Of a stretch of DNA of 64,000 nucleotides, positions 12,723-25,190 are shown piece after piece. The stretch is from Epiperipatus broadwayi (Eukaryota > Onychophora > Udeonychophora > Euonychophora > Peripatidae): NCBI GenBank assembly GCA_028023455.1, contig JAQFVV010000031.1, positions 6,366,926 through 6,430,925 on the forward strand. The letters are read 5' to 3'. The number at the start of each line of letters is the position of its first letter. The first letter of the stretch is position 1. The notes under the pieces are model-generated. The model made no database searches and had not been told where the DNA came from. It saw only the letters and a list, made by a program, of their open reading frames with translations. Both the position numbers and the translations under genes were made by a program.

Positions 12723-14703
12723 TAGTTATATTTTTTCTTTATGAATTAAACACTTATTGAAAAAATATTTAAAAGGTTCAATTGATAAAAGTTATACATT
12801 CCATTTAATCTTGATGACAGCTCCAGATTTCTGTAGGTGTCTGGAGATTCTTGGTTATATCCTTTTTCTATTGCTTTCTTTGGAGATATCTTACTATATG
12901 TCATTCTTTTAGGAACTATAAATTTGGAAGCCATTTCAGCTGGTGCACAATGGAAAACTACTTCATTGTGAGACCTTTATATTGCTAGGGTCTGCAATTC
13001 AGCTGCAGTTCATGCATCAATAGTCAATTCATTTTTCTAAATTAGTGAAAAGAAAAGTTCAGTCCTAATAATTTGATATTTCCATATTTTATAACTTTTG
13101 ACTCTCTTATCAGAAATTCTCTGGATCAATCACACATGATGTTTTGTCTTTCTTATTAGTCCTAATGTTTTCCTTTCTGGCCTATGCATAGCTTGATGCT
13201 TGCATTGGTTAATCTGTTTCAGAGCAAGAAACACAATCTTTAATTTGTATCTCTTATCTTACTTTTTAATCATTTAAATGCCTCAAGGGCTAGTTCGCTT
13301 TACATTCAGATATATTTTAACAGAATAATCACTTCCATTTTAAGATTCAAACATGACTGAAACTAATTAACATTTTTCTTTTTTATTACTTTTAAACAAA
13401 AATGTCAATCTTTATTTCTAGATATTTATTTTATCTTGCTTTTATTTCTTACTTTTAATTTATATTTTTCAGTATCCATCAGTGCCATAATATATATATA
13501 TTAAATTAACTATTTTAATTTTCTTTTATATTTTTAATAAATCAATTTTATTTATGATTACTCCCCCCTTTTATTTTAATTTTAAAATAATGTAAGGACA
13601 TATGTATACCAGTACAATATATATGTAGTAAACATTCAATTTATTATTCATAAATTTTTCCCACCTAATTTGCATATACTTGCATTAGCTTCAGGAATAA
13701 CTTCATGGAAATATATTATTTTTCACAGTTCATTGTTTTTAATATATTACTTTAATAGTATCTACTTTTGATGAATTATTGAATGCAATATTTTCCATAT
13801 GTAATATAAAAATAAAATAATTGAAAACAACATAAGAAGTGACTTTTTATGGGACTTTTTTTGAGTTAGATTAAATGAAAATTTAGCAACACAGTTAACA
13901 AGAATTATATGAACTCCACTTCATCATAGGACATGTTGAGATCATGTTTCTAATTTACTCATTTCATTGACAAACATATTTGTCACAGTTTCAATCTTCA
14001 ATTGTACTCCTTTCTATTTTATTATACTTAGAAAGTATCTTATTCTACAAAGAAGTGGAAATTCTGCATCAATGATTGATAATAATAAATTAAATGTAAA
14101 ATTAGAAAATTATATCAAAAACCAACATACACATCAAATTTTATATTTACCAAGTTCACAATCTGAGATTATATAGCAAACTATGATGAATTAAATATGT
14201 AAAAAAATAAAATTAATATAGAAAGATAATCTTCATTAACTATGAAACTATTCTTTATTTAGTATTGGACTGTGTGTTCAGCAATGTTTTAATTTGGCAC
14301 AAAGTAAAAAGAAAATTTTATTGCAACAAATAAATAGAATAGGAGATGTAAGTAATGGAATGGGTTATAATGTAAAAGAAATTACAAGTAAAATAGTTGC
14401 AGTGATTTATGCAAATGCTGAACCTTGACAAAAGAGATTGCTTTTTAGTGAAAAGTTATGAACTATGTTATAATTATATTATGAAAGTGATTAAGATTTT
14501 TTTAAATGGGATTCTTAATAAAACTTTCTTGTTATATGGAATTAATCACAGTGAAAAACATTTAAAATATACCTACTATTTATTTTATATGGGCCATGAA
14601 GGAATGTTAAACAAGATATGGTTGATATTTAAAAAGATTCAAATTGTGGTGCTATAAGTTCATACAAAATACTTACTGAACACTACATGATCAATATTTT
14701 ATT
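12723..14703. other. AT-rich non-coding DNA
   Basis: 12746-13330 is slightly richer in GC and holds a 62-codon minus-strand frame with no recognisable domain. Possibly an old repeat. The rest is AT filler. Confidence 0.4.
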
Positions 14704-14895
14704 AAAACAGGCAAAACTCAATCCAAGCCAGAGTAATCAATGGATGCTGGAAGGCTCATGTATAAAATCCCCATCTAATGCCTACTCATCCAATATCCTT
14801 ACTTTTTTATGCACAAGCCTTCTGGCATCCATTGATTACTCTTACTTGCACTGAGTGGCAATACATATAGAGAGTTTTTCCTGTTTTAGCAACAA
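14704..14895. mobile_element. Short fold-back element, deleted relative of 63352-63718
   Basis: Arms carry AGAGTAATCAATGGATGC (about 14731-14748) and its complement GCATCCATTGATTACTCT (about 14826-14843), with CTAATGCCTACTCATCCAAT in the middle. All of these are also present in the longer element near the right end. The central domain of that element is missing here. It is flanked by AAAACTC and GAGAGTTTTT, the outer ends of the inverted repeat. Confidence 0.82.
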
Positions 14896-16069
14896 TTAAG
14901 AGCAAGCATAAGAAATGGAGATCATGTCATGTTTATTGGCTTAAAATCAATATTTCATCTCATTTTTGTGTGTTTTACATCTGAATATGAAAATATTAAA
15001 ATGTTGACAACTGAACCTGGGTATTTCTACTTAAGTAAGAGTGAGCCATTTCCTAGAAAATTGTAATATTTTTTAGCCTTTTGAATAAGAATAATACAGT
15101 GGTATATATAAAATGTCAGTATATATGATTATGGTATGGCATCAAATAAGTCAGCAGACAAATAATTATTGTTTTCAAAAAACTTTACTTTCAAAATCAA
15201 CCATCAGGAAGATGATTATTTATGAACACAAAATACTCAAATGGTTCTTCACCCATAATTTTGAAGTATTAGAAGTCAAATTCTGGTCAATTAAACTTTA
15301 GTTTGTAGGTATTTTCCTCTATCAATACATTATTCTCTGAAGATTAAAACATTGCCTGATGATGATGTTTTTGACCCTGTCTAGAATATCATTAATAATC
15401 AAAATTGTAATTTTCATCATATTTTCACATATTAAATGTTATACAATATTTTTGGAATGTACTTATTTTTAAAACAAAAGTTTATGTCATTGCAATTACT
15501 TGTTTTTTCGAAACATTTATTTTTCAGAACTATAAAAAATTTGCTAAAATCAGCAAATAGAAGAATCTTTTACCAAAATGGTCAAGAAATTATTTTTTAA
15601 TTTAATTTTTACTTTTAAGATATATATGTATATTTTCTTTAATGATGATTAACCCTATTTATTTCAATTTTACAAAACGGAATTCAAATATATTATATTT
15701 CATTCTCTTAACTTTTTGAAGATAAATTATGCCCAATGAGACAGAACACTATTGTTGTATATAAGAACTCCATTTAGAAATATATTTTTATATTTTGCAA
15801 ATATCAAATATTAATTAACATTATCAATATATGATATTAAAAAAAGTTTAATTATAATAGTAAAATGTTATAATATGAAAATATTTGAATAAAAGTCTCA
15901 CTAGGTGCACTCATAATACAAATGTGGCATTTGCAGCTAAATAGGTTAAATGATCCGAAAATTAGCGATTAAAAATGGTTATCTATTCAATGTATCCCAC
16001 TTGTCCAAGTTAATTTTTTAAAATATATGTTGTGACACATACATAAAACAATTAAAATAATATTCAGGA
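14896..16069. other. AT-rich non-coding DNA
   Basis: No supported feature. Small frames such as 15113-15301 lack recognisable motifs. Confidence 0.45.
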
Positions 16070-16487
16070 ATATATATAATCATTAGACACCACACAACAC
16101 TTAGACAATCCCAATATGGATAACAATCAACAATTTCAAATTGTTGTCAAGGCAACCTCCTATTAAAAATAAACGTGGAATCACGTCTTTATTTATAATG
16201 GTCCCATACATTTATGTAGACAGAAAAGATTACATCTTGACCATAGAGATTGCAATTATTGATACAAATAAGTTTAAATAAATCTCCTTAAAAATTAATG
16301 GTCAAGCTGCAATCTTTTGTGTCTATATAAATATACCATAAATAAAGATGGTATTCAACCTTTATTGTTAATAGGAGGTTGCATTGACAACAGTTTGAAA
16401 TTGTTGATTGTCATTCATATAGGGATTGTTTACTTATAAACCAATTAAACCTTGAGCATTATTACACTTAATATATATATATATATT
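16070..16487. mobile_element. Complete fold-back MITE of the 'GCCTTGACAACAG' family
   Basis: Inverted arms of roughly 130 bp. The left arm runs inward from a TA-rich end at 16070 through GACAATCCCAATAT, CAATTTCAAATTGTTG and TCAAGGCAACCTCC. The right arm shows GGAGGTTGCATTGACAACAG, TTTGAAATTGTTGATTG and ATAGGGATTGT, and ends in (TA)n near 16474-16487. A second inverted pair lies inside: CAGAAAAGATTACATCTTGACCA against TGGTCAAGCTGCAATCTTTTGTG-type sequence at about 16220-16330. No coding capacity. Partial relatives lie at 9600, 20590 and 22325. Confidence 0.85.
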
Positions 16488-16999
16488 ATTTAAAAATTAA
16501 ATAAAAGAGAGATCTAGTAGATAAGAGTGGAAATATATATATATTTTCTTCAAATAAATCAAGACTGAGTAGAGCCTATTGAAATATATAAATAATTACA
16601 TTTTATATTTTAAAAGATTTATCTGCTCTTTTTACTAAAAAAAAAAAAAAAAAAGCAAATTACGATGGTTTATGAAAACAAAAGAAATTAGATTGTAAAT
16701 TTAAACATGTGAAAGTAACTATAAATTTAGTTAGAGAAAAAATTTGATTATTTATCAAAACTATTTAATTAGAGATCTAATTAAATATCAAATTTTATTG
16801 TTAATTATCTGATCAGAAGAAAACATATTTATTAGAAATTAGTATTTACAACTGATTAGATAATAAGTTTAATCAATAAGTAATCAAAAAAAGAGATTTA
16901 CTAATCAATTAAAAGAATTTGAAAAACTAATTAATAACATAGGTGTTTCAGACAATGAGTGCAAAGATATAAACAGTACAAATTTTCAATTGTTCTTTA
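16488..16999. other. AT-rich non-coding DNA with A18 tract
   Basis: Contains short (TA)n and an A homopolymer near 16638-16655. Nothing else seen. Confidence 0.45.
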
Positions 17000-17420
17000 T
17001 TCTGGTGAATTGTGATGAGAAGAGTCTATGAATCTGCTAAGTTATCCTTCAAGAGACTATTATCCAGTTTGCTGTCAGTAAGTGGTCCACAGCTATTAGT
17101 TCTACTGCTGGTTTTCCATACAAGATTTCCAGTTCATTCATCAGAAATGTATAACTATATATGCAGACATCTTAACATCACCATGCACTGCTTAACCAAG
17201 GAAGAGTGCTTGTTTGATGTCCACCAATCAGTTTCTTCTTCATTTGACTGCCGAAAATGTAATAAATATTATTGACCACCATTGCTGAGATAGCGAACTG
17301 TAACTGTAGAAAATTTCTGCCAAACATGAACCAAGCTATGTGCTGCCCCAGAAAAGAGGAGTGACCAGCTGACAAAAGAAGCCAGGAATACCCATTAATG
17401 AACTTCATCAATATTTTAGA
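17000..17420. other. Less AT-rich island, unidentified
   Basis: Base composition is visibly more balanced than on either side. Overlapping open frames run on both strands (plus 17012-17275, minus 17178-17411). The minus strand reads on with few stops past 17178 in other frames. This looks like a piece of a former coding sequence, either a transposable-element gene fragment or an old exon. I recognise no domain, and neither strand shows convincing splice sites at both ends. Confidence 0.3.
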
Positions 17421-17627
17421 GTATAGGAGTGCAAATCCAGAACCAAAACCTAGACAAATCTAATGATAATTTAAATTCAAAATCTAGACAAACTTTTTTC
17501 AAACTTTAAAAACTAAACGTAATTGGATTTTTTACTCCCATTTAGAAATGAATGAATCCCTAGCAAATAATACTATAATTAATGTCATTTAATTTACTTT
17601 TTATTTTTATTTTCTTCCTATGTCATA

Positions 17628-17708
17628 GCATCGGCTGGGAGGCGAACCTGCAACAACCGTCTGCAACCAATTGCTTGCTTGCAAGGCGGCTGTGCTGACA
17701 TCTCTGAC
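17628..17708 (-). repeat. tRNA-derived SINE, copy 1
   Basis: On the minus strand it reads as a tRNA-like body with CCTTGCAAGCAAGCAATTGG and a B-box-like GGTTCGCCTCC, closing with AGCCGATGCTATGACA. The same body occurs on the plus strand at 58338-58412 and, more diverged, at 25061-25139. Sequence after the tRNA-like part is AT-rich in each copy, as expected for a decayed SINE tail. Confidence 0.7.
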
Positions 17709-18492
17709 GAATTTACTTTTTATTTTGATTATTGTGTCAACGGTTTTGTGTGCATGTTTCTAAATAAAAATGTTATTTTTAATTATTTAATTTTTCCTTA
17801 GTTTTCTCCCTCCATAAGTCACCATATAACAATTTAATTACCATATAATATTATTAAGATATTTTAGAACTAATTATGTATGTGCATTTTAAATATATTT
17901 GGTCTTATATTTTAATTTTAGTCAGTTCCTTGCTCTTTATGCTGGTCAGATAAAAACATTTTAAAACCTTCTTTTGATGATGTTATAGTCAGTTTGAATT
18001 ACTAGTGACTGGAAATCATCCCAATACATATATAAATATCCCCCAAAGATGTGTTTGCTTCTGCAGACATACAGAAACTGCAATGATCTAGAAATTTGGC
18101 TACAAGTCATATATTTTATATAATTTCAATCGGACCATTGGTATGGCTGATTTGCAAAATTAGTAACCATATTAATTACTCTTCTTGGGCAACAGGACCA
18201 CAAATATATATAAATGTTCATTTAATTAAGTTCATATTAGTGTTGTTAGTGTGTTTCTTTTATAAAACATATTTATATTACATTTCATTTTGTGCTAATA
18301 TGAATAGATTTGTAAATAATTGAAAAAATATACTTATAAAACAAAAAAAATTATATATTATAAATAGATGCATAGAAGTGTAGTTTTGAGAAAACATTTT
18401 AAAAGCATCATATTTTATATAAATGTTTAAAAAATAAGATACATAATGTTTTAATATTGGCATCTGTTTTCATAGATCATGAGAAAACATAT

Positions 18493-18745
18493 GGGTTTGC
18501 TTTCTAATTTCTGTCTAAAAATACTAAGTTTTCTTTACAGGAGAGAAATCATAATAAAAGAAATGTTAAACAAAAGCAATTTTGATATGGAAAAATAGGA
18601 TATCTTAATTAATAGACAATGTGCAAACATTAAAATTCATGAATGTTATGAAATAACATGATGAGATTTACTTCTTCTAAGTATAAATGGTTTTTAGTTG
18701 AGGAAGGTTAAGAAATTAATTGAAAGTACAACTGTGGTCTGTGAT
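18493..18745 (+). repeat. Dispersed repeat 'RQCANIK', copy 1
   Basis: Shares AATAAAAGAAA, TTAATAGACAA.TGC, AACATTAA, GGAAGGTTAAGAAATTAA and TGAAAGTACAACTG in order with copies at 26276-26610 (minus) and 27060-27300 (plus). In one frame the copies read residues like RQCANIKIHE and RKVKKLIESTTVVC, interrupted by stops. The repeat therefore probably derives from a coding sequence I do not recognise. A good splice-acceptor-like TTTTCTTTACAG lies at 18529-18540. Confidence 0.6.
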
Positions 18746-19219
18746 AGTTATTTATAAAATATATTATCACTGTTATGCTTCAACATTTTTATTATACTTT
18801 TATTACAATAATTATATTATAAGTGACATTTTATTTTATTTACACACAGAACAAATTTATAATGCTTTGCACATATATTACAAAAATTGTGATGAAATAT
18901 AAAACAATTTACAATTTATTGATTACTCTAAAATTATATATCAAGAAGCAATCAATTAATGATAAGCATAAAAAGAAAATCAGCTGTTAATGGAATGTGT
19001 TTTAATTTTTCTACCTATAGGTAAGATATAATTAATATTACTAACAACATCAATAATTAATACACATTTAATTGTATTCACTGTAAAATATATTTGCAGT
19101 TGGCAGAAAATTGAACAAAAACATAATACAGAAATCAGTTTTACAAACCCTAATATATTAGTGTTTTTCTGAAGATTTGTGATGATGGTGTTTTAGTTGT
19201 GTTTAGTGTTTGGATTATT

Positions 19220-19872
19220 TCCATCATCTAATATGAGTATTGAATGTCTTTAGAAAAATTTAATTGTATTTAAATATTCTAAATACATTCAACTATTAAT
19301 AGTAGCACATCAAACAGTTAGTGTATGCACAATGCTTTGAAATATATTATTTCCCCCTCTTCTTCAGGTGTTTCTGGCCTGACTAGTGACAGTACTATCA
19401 TGAGAATCAAACTTGGACACTTAGTTATATGAATATTGAATTTTAAAGTATTGCTCTAACCAACTGAGCTCTATGTGCATCTGGCCTGACTAGTGACAGT
19501 ACTATTACGGTAATTGAATTTGGACTCTTAGATATATGAATATTGAATTTTAAGGTAACAATTTAACCAAATGGTTAAATACTTGGGTATTGAATTTTAA
19601 GGTAACACTCTAACCAAATGAGCTCTTGGCCCAGTTGATTAGAGTATTATCTTAAAATTCAATACTCAAGTATCTAAAGGTCCAAGTTTGATTCCCATGA
19701 TAGTACTGTCAATAGTCAGGCCACCAACACCTGAAAAAGTGAGAAGAAGAATACCTCTAAAACATTGTGCATATTCTAACCTATTTGATGTGCTATTACT
19801 AACGGTTGAATGTATTTGGAATATTTAAATAAAATTTTTTTTTAATGATAATCAATACTCATATTAGAAGAA
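19220..19872. repeat. Head-to-head pair of tRNA-like SINEs forming a fold-back of about 250-bp arms
   Basis: The left arm (about 19220-19470) and right arm (about 19625-19872) are inverted copies: CTAATATGAGTATTGA against TCAATACTCATATTAG at the outside, then GTAGCACATCAAA, CAGGTGTT and GGCCTGACTA.TGACAGTACT. On the plus strand the right copy has an A-box-like GGCCCAGTTGATTAGAG at about 19629 and a B-box-like AGTTTGATTCC at about 19684. Between them a third, partial copy (about 19485-19625) repeats GGCCTGACTAGTGACAGTAC and GTATTGAATTTTAAGGTAAC. Confidence 0.8.
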
Positions 19873-20225
19873 AGCTTATATATTACTTTATATTAAAAAA
19901 AAAATCAGCCCAAAATATAAAAATAAATAACAAAATAACTATCAAAAAGCTGCAATTTTTATTATGATTACATGAAGTTATTTCAATCCGATGCAAAATT
20001 TATTTGGCGAATATATTTTTAGACTTGAATTTAAATTTAAATTATTAAAATGAAACTGAGATATTTACATATGAGGTTCATTCTTTTTTACTCTATGAAT
20101 GATGCATATAAGGCAATGTTCGTCAATTATTAGATAAGTGATATGTGAGAATTAAAATAATTTAATGAATGTTTCTACTATTTTAACTTTTTATATTTTG
20201 TTTTAAATCATTAGACTGCATTACA

Positions 20226-20257
20226 ACTTATTATTATTATTATTATTATTATTATTT
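20226..20257. repeat. (TTA)n microsatellite
   Basis: About ten TTA units in an uninterrupted run. Confidence 0.95.
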
Positions 20258-20589
20258 AATCAAAGCAAATTGCCAGATAATGATAGTAATCTTTTAGAGC
20301 AAATGTTAGACTGCCGGCTCCGTAGCCTTATTATCATATCTATGGTTTCAGTTATCCGTAATTCACAAAAATATTGAACAACCATTTTTTTTTAAATATT
20401 AAAAAAAAAGATTTTATTTTTTCACATTTTAATTTTTAATTCATAGTACACATAAGTTTTTGAATATACAGCTCTCTGTACACGTATCATATATTTGAAT
20501 TAATATAAACAATATGTACATACACTTATGTATATATTACTTAGACAATAAAGTTAATAATGTTCAATGCTAGGTAGGTATTCAATACA

Positions 20590-20720
20590 CCAACTTCAAT
20601 CTACTGTCAAGGAGGTTACCTTGACAACAGATTGATATTGTTGATTGTAAATGATAGTGGTATTGTTTAAATATATAAATATGAATTATACCAGGATAAA
20701 TATATATATATATAAATGAA
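20590..20720 (+). mobile_element. Partial 'GCCTTGACAACAG' MITE
   Basis: GGAGGTTACCTTGACAACAG, ATTGTTGATTGTAAATGAT and a closing (TA)n run match one arm of the 16070 element. At its inner end CTGTCAAGG and CCTTGACA form a short hairpin (about 20598-20634), apparently the remains of the opposite arm. Confidence 0.7.
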
Positions 20721-22324
20721 TGTATTTCATTAACATCTAAACATTTCTAGACCCATGCTTAGCCACATATATGGAGATTATTATAGACTTTGTTTAAAAA
20801 AAAAAAACAATTTAAACAATTTTTAAGATATTATGTATATTTAATATTTTCCTTTATAGTTTTGTGTTTCTTATAATGCATACAGAAATTCTGCAATTGA
20901 TCTGAATAAGTGCCCCTTTCATTCTGAAATTGTACTATTTATCTGTTGTTTTTAAAATACTTTTTGAGTTTAAAAGTCTTCAATGTAATTTATTAGTTTA
21001 TTTAAAAAATATGTTTTTTCGTGTATCTTTTGAAGTAAAAATGAAATGAATAATTTTAAAGCATTTTATATGTTATTTATTGATTAAAGTGAATATTACA
21101 TATATCTTGTCTCAAATTGCAAGTTTTCCAAAAATCAGAGAAATAAATAAAGCCTAATATATAACAAAAAATAGTATTTAATTAAAATTAATTTCTACAT
21201 TTTAAATACTAATTTAGATGGAGAAAATATACATGTGTGATCATATCAAGAGGGAGCTCTCAAAAAGCGTTTCATCCCAATTGTTTTATTACTGCAAGGA
21301 AAACATCTCTTTCAATGACACAAAAATTTACAATTATTATCTTTTGTTTTATAACAATGATAAATAAAAAAGTGAACTGTATTCCATTTTGTTTGTAATA
21401 AACTCTTTCAGTCCTCAACTTTTGTTCCAGATATCATATATATCAGGGAATATGCAGGTTTACTCATATTTTTTACAATTTACTAATGAATTTTATATTA
21501 TCTTTATCAAGACAAAGGCGAGTTTTAATTTGAAGATTTACTTTTCATTTGGAATATATTTCTTTTTCAAACATATTTTTATTAATAAAAATAAAACATT
21601 TAATTTTATGTCAGAATCGTTTTTAAAAAGATTATTAAAAAGATGTGATTAAAAAAAAGTCTTCAATTTGAGTCTCAGATGATTTTTTTTTTTAATTTCA
21701 CTATAACTTATTTTCAAAACATTCAAATTTATATTTTTAAATACATATAGAAACATTTTAAATAATAATTATTATAGAAACAAAATTAATTTTCACATAA
21801 ACTCTATTTAAATTGAAGGATAAAATAAATAAAAAATAATACTTTAAGCCTTGATATAGCTATACTTAATTTTCAGTCAAAAGATTAATCACCAAAATTA
21901 TCATAAATAAGATAAAATGCAAAGTGAATGGAGAGAGAGATTCAGAAAATGTGGACCAGGAATTTTATGCCAAAAAACAAAAATATACTCATCATGAAAT
22001 ATAAAGCAAACTAATTTTAAATAACTATTTAAATTATATTACTCTAGAAAAAATAAACAAAATCTAAATTATATCAAAATTTAGACTGAGTTGCATTCTT
22101 TTTATATTTTTATTTCTTATACATTTCAATACAAAAAAAAAAACAAAAACAAATCTTCATTGCCATTTATCATTGAAATACTTTTATAAAAAAATCATGC
22201 AAAATTTAAAAAAAATACATAGTTGAACATATAATAAAAGTTGGTATTTTAATTAGTAATATTATTTAACTTATTTATATTTAAAATTAAAATAACAAAG
22301 AAAAAATTGATTGGATAATTTTAG
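20721..22324. other. AT-rich non-coding DNA
   Basis: Nothing supported. The 87-codon frame at 21389-21652 is Phe/Ile/Lys/Asn-rich, as expected from AT-rich filler. Confidence 0.45.
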
Positions 22325-22430
22325 ACTTATATATGAGGTTGCCTTGACAACAGCTTGAGGTTGTTAATTGTAATTAATATTGGGATTGTCTAAGTATTGA
22401 CTAGTTTCTAATGATATATATATATATGTG
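22325..22430 (+). mobile_element. Partial 'GCCTTGACAACAG' MITE
   Basis: GAGGTTGCCTTGACAACAG, GTTGTTAATTGTAATTAAT, TGGGATTGTCTAAGT and TTTCTAATGATATATATA follow the order of the 9600 and 16070 copies and end in (TA)n. One arm only. Confidence 0.8.
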
Positions 22431-22686
22431 ATATCCAGATTCTTTCATGTACGATTTATTATACTAAGATACAAAAATTTTAGTTGAGTGATACTGGTTA
22501 TCAGTTAGGTAATAAATACTCTAAAACAATTATTACGGTATGTTAGTACAATATAACAAAATATAGTATAATATCATAAATAACTTAATGTAAAGTCAGT
22601 GTTTTACTGCAATAAATTGTACACAGTTGAACTCAGATAATATATTGTTTGTATCTGTAGACCACAAAAATGTATCTATACTTATA

Positions 22687-22957
22687 ATAAATATCAAATC
22701 ACTCTTCCCAAATATAAAGTAATGTCAGCTATACACTGACTGCATGATTAAATATATAAAAGTTGACCTTCAAGCAATCAGGCCCAAAGATATCTCTTAA
22801 ATTGTAAGCTGGAATTTGTGCTAAATATCAAAATACAGACTTACAGTTCAAAAGATATTTTTTGAACTGTCTGCTTGATATTCAGACTTTTATGTATTTA
22901 TCCCTAGGGAGTGTCGCTGAAATTACTTAATATATGGAAGAGTGATTTGATATCTAA
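22687..22957. mobile_element. Fold-back MITE, third family
   Basis: The left arm starts ATATCAAATCACTCTTCC at about 22689 and the right arm ends GGAAGAGTGATTTGATAT at about 22953. Inner parts also pair: AAGTAATGTCAGC with GCTGAAATTACTT, TACATAAAAGT-type with ACTTTTATGTA, and AAAGATATCTCTTAAATTGTAAG with its diverged complement. Its right end is followed by a duplicated TTGATATCTAATATATAT unit. Confidence 0.82.
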
Positions 22958-23016
22958 TATATATATATATATATACAGATATTTGATATCTAATATATAT
23001 ATATATATATACAGAT
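22948..23016. repeat. Two-unit tandem repeat with (TA)n core
   Basis: TTTGATATCTAATATATATA with its TA run and the following ACAGAT occurs twice in tandem, with a period of about 33 bases. Confidence 0.85.
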
Positions 23017-23019
23017 AAT

Positions 23020-24039
23020 TATTTCATATATATATATATGTTATAGAAATATGCCTCTTCCAAGATTACACCTTAACATATGTATATATTTTTTTCATTT
23101 TGTTACTTTAATTTACTTTGTGCAAAGTCATTTATTGGTTATTTATTTATTTTCATTCTTTGCATATAAACTAATGAATTCATATTTTCACTAAATATTT
23201 TTATTTTAACACATTTTCAACTGTAAATAAATATTAAAAATTAAAAAAAACTTAACTATAATTTAAATCTAACCAATAAATTAACTTACAATAATGGTAT
23301 GTATGAATTTAAGTAAAACTAGTAAAAAAACCCACTATATTAATTTTTAAAAAAGCTCAACAATTGATCTTTTTTTTTTTTCATTTATTCCCAAAATGTT
23401 CTAAATCATTAATTTTGAATATGTGTACAACTATTTCAATTTTTTTATAAAATAATAATTAAACATCACAACTTTGCATATTCTAAAATGTCTATAACAA
23501 TGGGTATGTGAAAATAGAAAATCACCATTTAAACTAACTTCCATAATAATCAGAGATTTTCTTAAGTAACTTCATTGGCATTTGAACATTAATGTGTATT
23601 GCTGAAAGGCAAAGTAGAATAGAATAAAATGGCTGATGATTATAAATGTCTGCCTCAGTAGATCAAAATCCTACATAAATTTAAATAATTAACCACCATC
23701 ATTCTATAAGAATACTGTTTAAAAGTTGTATTTATATATTTTACTTTTTAAAATTTATTCTTTTAAAGGTATTTGAATAAAGAAAGCTGTTTTTGGAGAC
23801 TATACTATCATACATCAGGAAAACTAGTTGACTTCTTTGTAAACTGACTGAGTTAAAATGTTTCAGAAGATTGCATCATCTTGTTAAAAGTGCAAGGTCA
23901 ATTAACCCAGGTTGAGCTGAAATAGCTGCCTAAAGAAAATTTGATCTTTATTCACATCAAGCTTCACTGTTCATGGGGTTCCCACAACAAATAACCTTTT
24001 CACATAAACTTTTAAAAGAAGTTTTCCATAAATTTTCTA
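23020..24039. other. AT-rich non-coding DNA
   Basis: 23790-23990 is a little less AT-rich but shows no motif. Nothing else. Confidence 0.4.
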
Positions 24040-24430
24040 AAGACTAATATATATATATATAGTCAAAATAAAAGTCATAAATCACATGACCCTATCTCTT
24101 AAGCTTGTAAGTTATAAACATTGAGGATTGCCAATTCCTCAACAAGCTTTGAGACAAATGCTTACATTTAAAATATCTCTGTCAGGAACCCCCAAACCCC
24201 TGTCCATGGTTTTGTGCTTTGGCACTCCTGAGTGAAATGCCAGGATAGGTTCAAACACTAGATCTAAAAATATCAACCCAAAGCCAAGCATTTAGCTAAA
24301 AGTTATATATTGAGTGGAAAATCTGAAATTTTCAGACATCTACATGTCTTCAAACCCAGCTATCCAATTCAAATAGCTATATGGGGCTGATAGATCTTCA
24401 GCCTTACTATATATATATATATATATTATA
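24040..24430. mobile_element. Unidentified short element bounded by (TA)n runs
   Basis: A segment of about 370 bp, markedly less AT-rich than its flanks, sits exactly between (TA)n at about 24047-24060 and about 24408-24427. It contains short inverted pieces (TTGAGGATTGCCAATTCCTCAA) and CAGGAACCCCCAAACCCCTG. A SINE or MITE inserted in a TA microsatellite would look like this. I cannot name the family. Confidence 0.45.
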
Positions 24431-24515
24431 AATTTATGCATGCATTTTTAAAATTTATTTACAAAACTTGTGGAAATATCTATTACTTGTGAAGGTAATA
24501 TAAAGTGTAAACAAT

Positions 24516-24518
<3 letters not shown>

Positions 24519-24586
<68 letters not shown>
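24519..24586. repeat. (TA)n microsatellite
   Basis: 68 bases of uninterrupted alternating A and T. Confidence 0.98.
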
Positions 24587-24589
<3 letters not shown>

Positions 24590-25060
24590 CACATACAATT
24601 TTAAATATATTTATGTGCACATATATTCCCAATGTATAAATAAAAGAATGAATACATAGTTACTATATGTAGTTATGTTATTTATATTTTAATTCATGGA
24701 GAATAAACCAAAAGATCAACAATTGTTAGACATAGTTTAAATAATGGAAAAACTTATATTATCTTTATGTTTGTTTTTCCCATTGCAAATCTTTTTATTT
24801 TATCTTCTGAACATTACGAAATATATTTATGTATAGCATTTATTAATGGACGTCGGCAGCAACATTTGTGTGTTAAATTATAAGACAATCAAAGCTGCTA
24901 ATGTTTAATGATTTGAATTTTGTATGTTATTCTGTTAATGATGTTAAATAAAAATGAATAATTTATTTAAAAAAAAATTGTTTGTGTATGCTTTTTTGAG
25001 ATATTGAAACATCTCACAAAATTTTTAGTCACATGTCAATTTTTTTCCTCATGTGTCATA

Positions 25061-25139
25061 GCATCAGCCAGGAAGTGAACCCACTAACCCAGGACAACTG
25101 CTTATAAAGCAGCTGTGATGACCACTCAACCACCAATGC
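25061..25139 (-). repeat. tRNA-derived SINE, copy 2 (best tRNA fold)
   Basis: On the minus strand the ends GCATTGG and CTGATGC pair as a seven-base acceptor-like stem. An A-box-like TGGTTGAGTGG, a CTGC/GCAG anticodon-like stem with a seven-base loop, and a B-box-like GGTTCACTTCC follow in the right order. No clean anticodon, no CCA, and AT-rich sequence after it argue for a SINE head rather than a working tRNA gene. A (TTA)n run lies just beyond it (25156-25189). Confidence 0.7.
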
Positions 25140-25151
25140 TTGACAAATTTA

Positions 25152-25155
<4 letters not shown>

Positions 25156-25189
<34 letters not shown>
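25156..25189. repeat. (TTA)n microsatellite
   Basis: Eleven or so uninterrupted TTA units next to the tRNA-like SINE head. Confidence 0.95.

Positions 25190-25190
<1 letters not shown>

Noticed and set aside
20226-20257. CRISPR-like or other regularly spaced array
   Set aside because: The repeats here and elsewhere are microsatellites, minisatellites or dispersed elements; there are no unique spacers between identical repeats, and the DNA is eukaryotic.
25061-25139. Functional tRNA gene
   Set aside because: The cloverleaf-like fold is good, but the anticodon loop is irregular, diverged copies exist at 17628 and 58338, and a SINE-like AT-rich tail follows.
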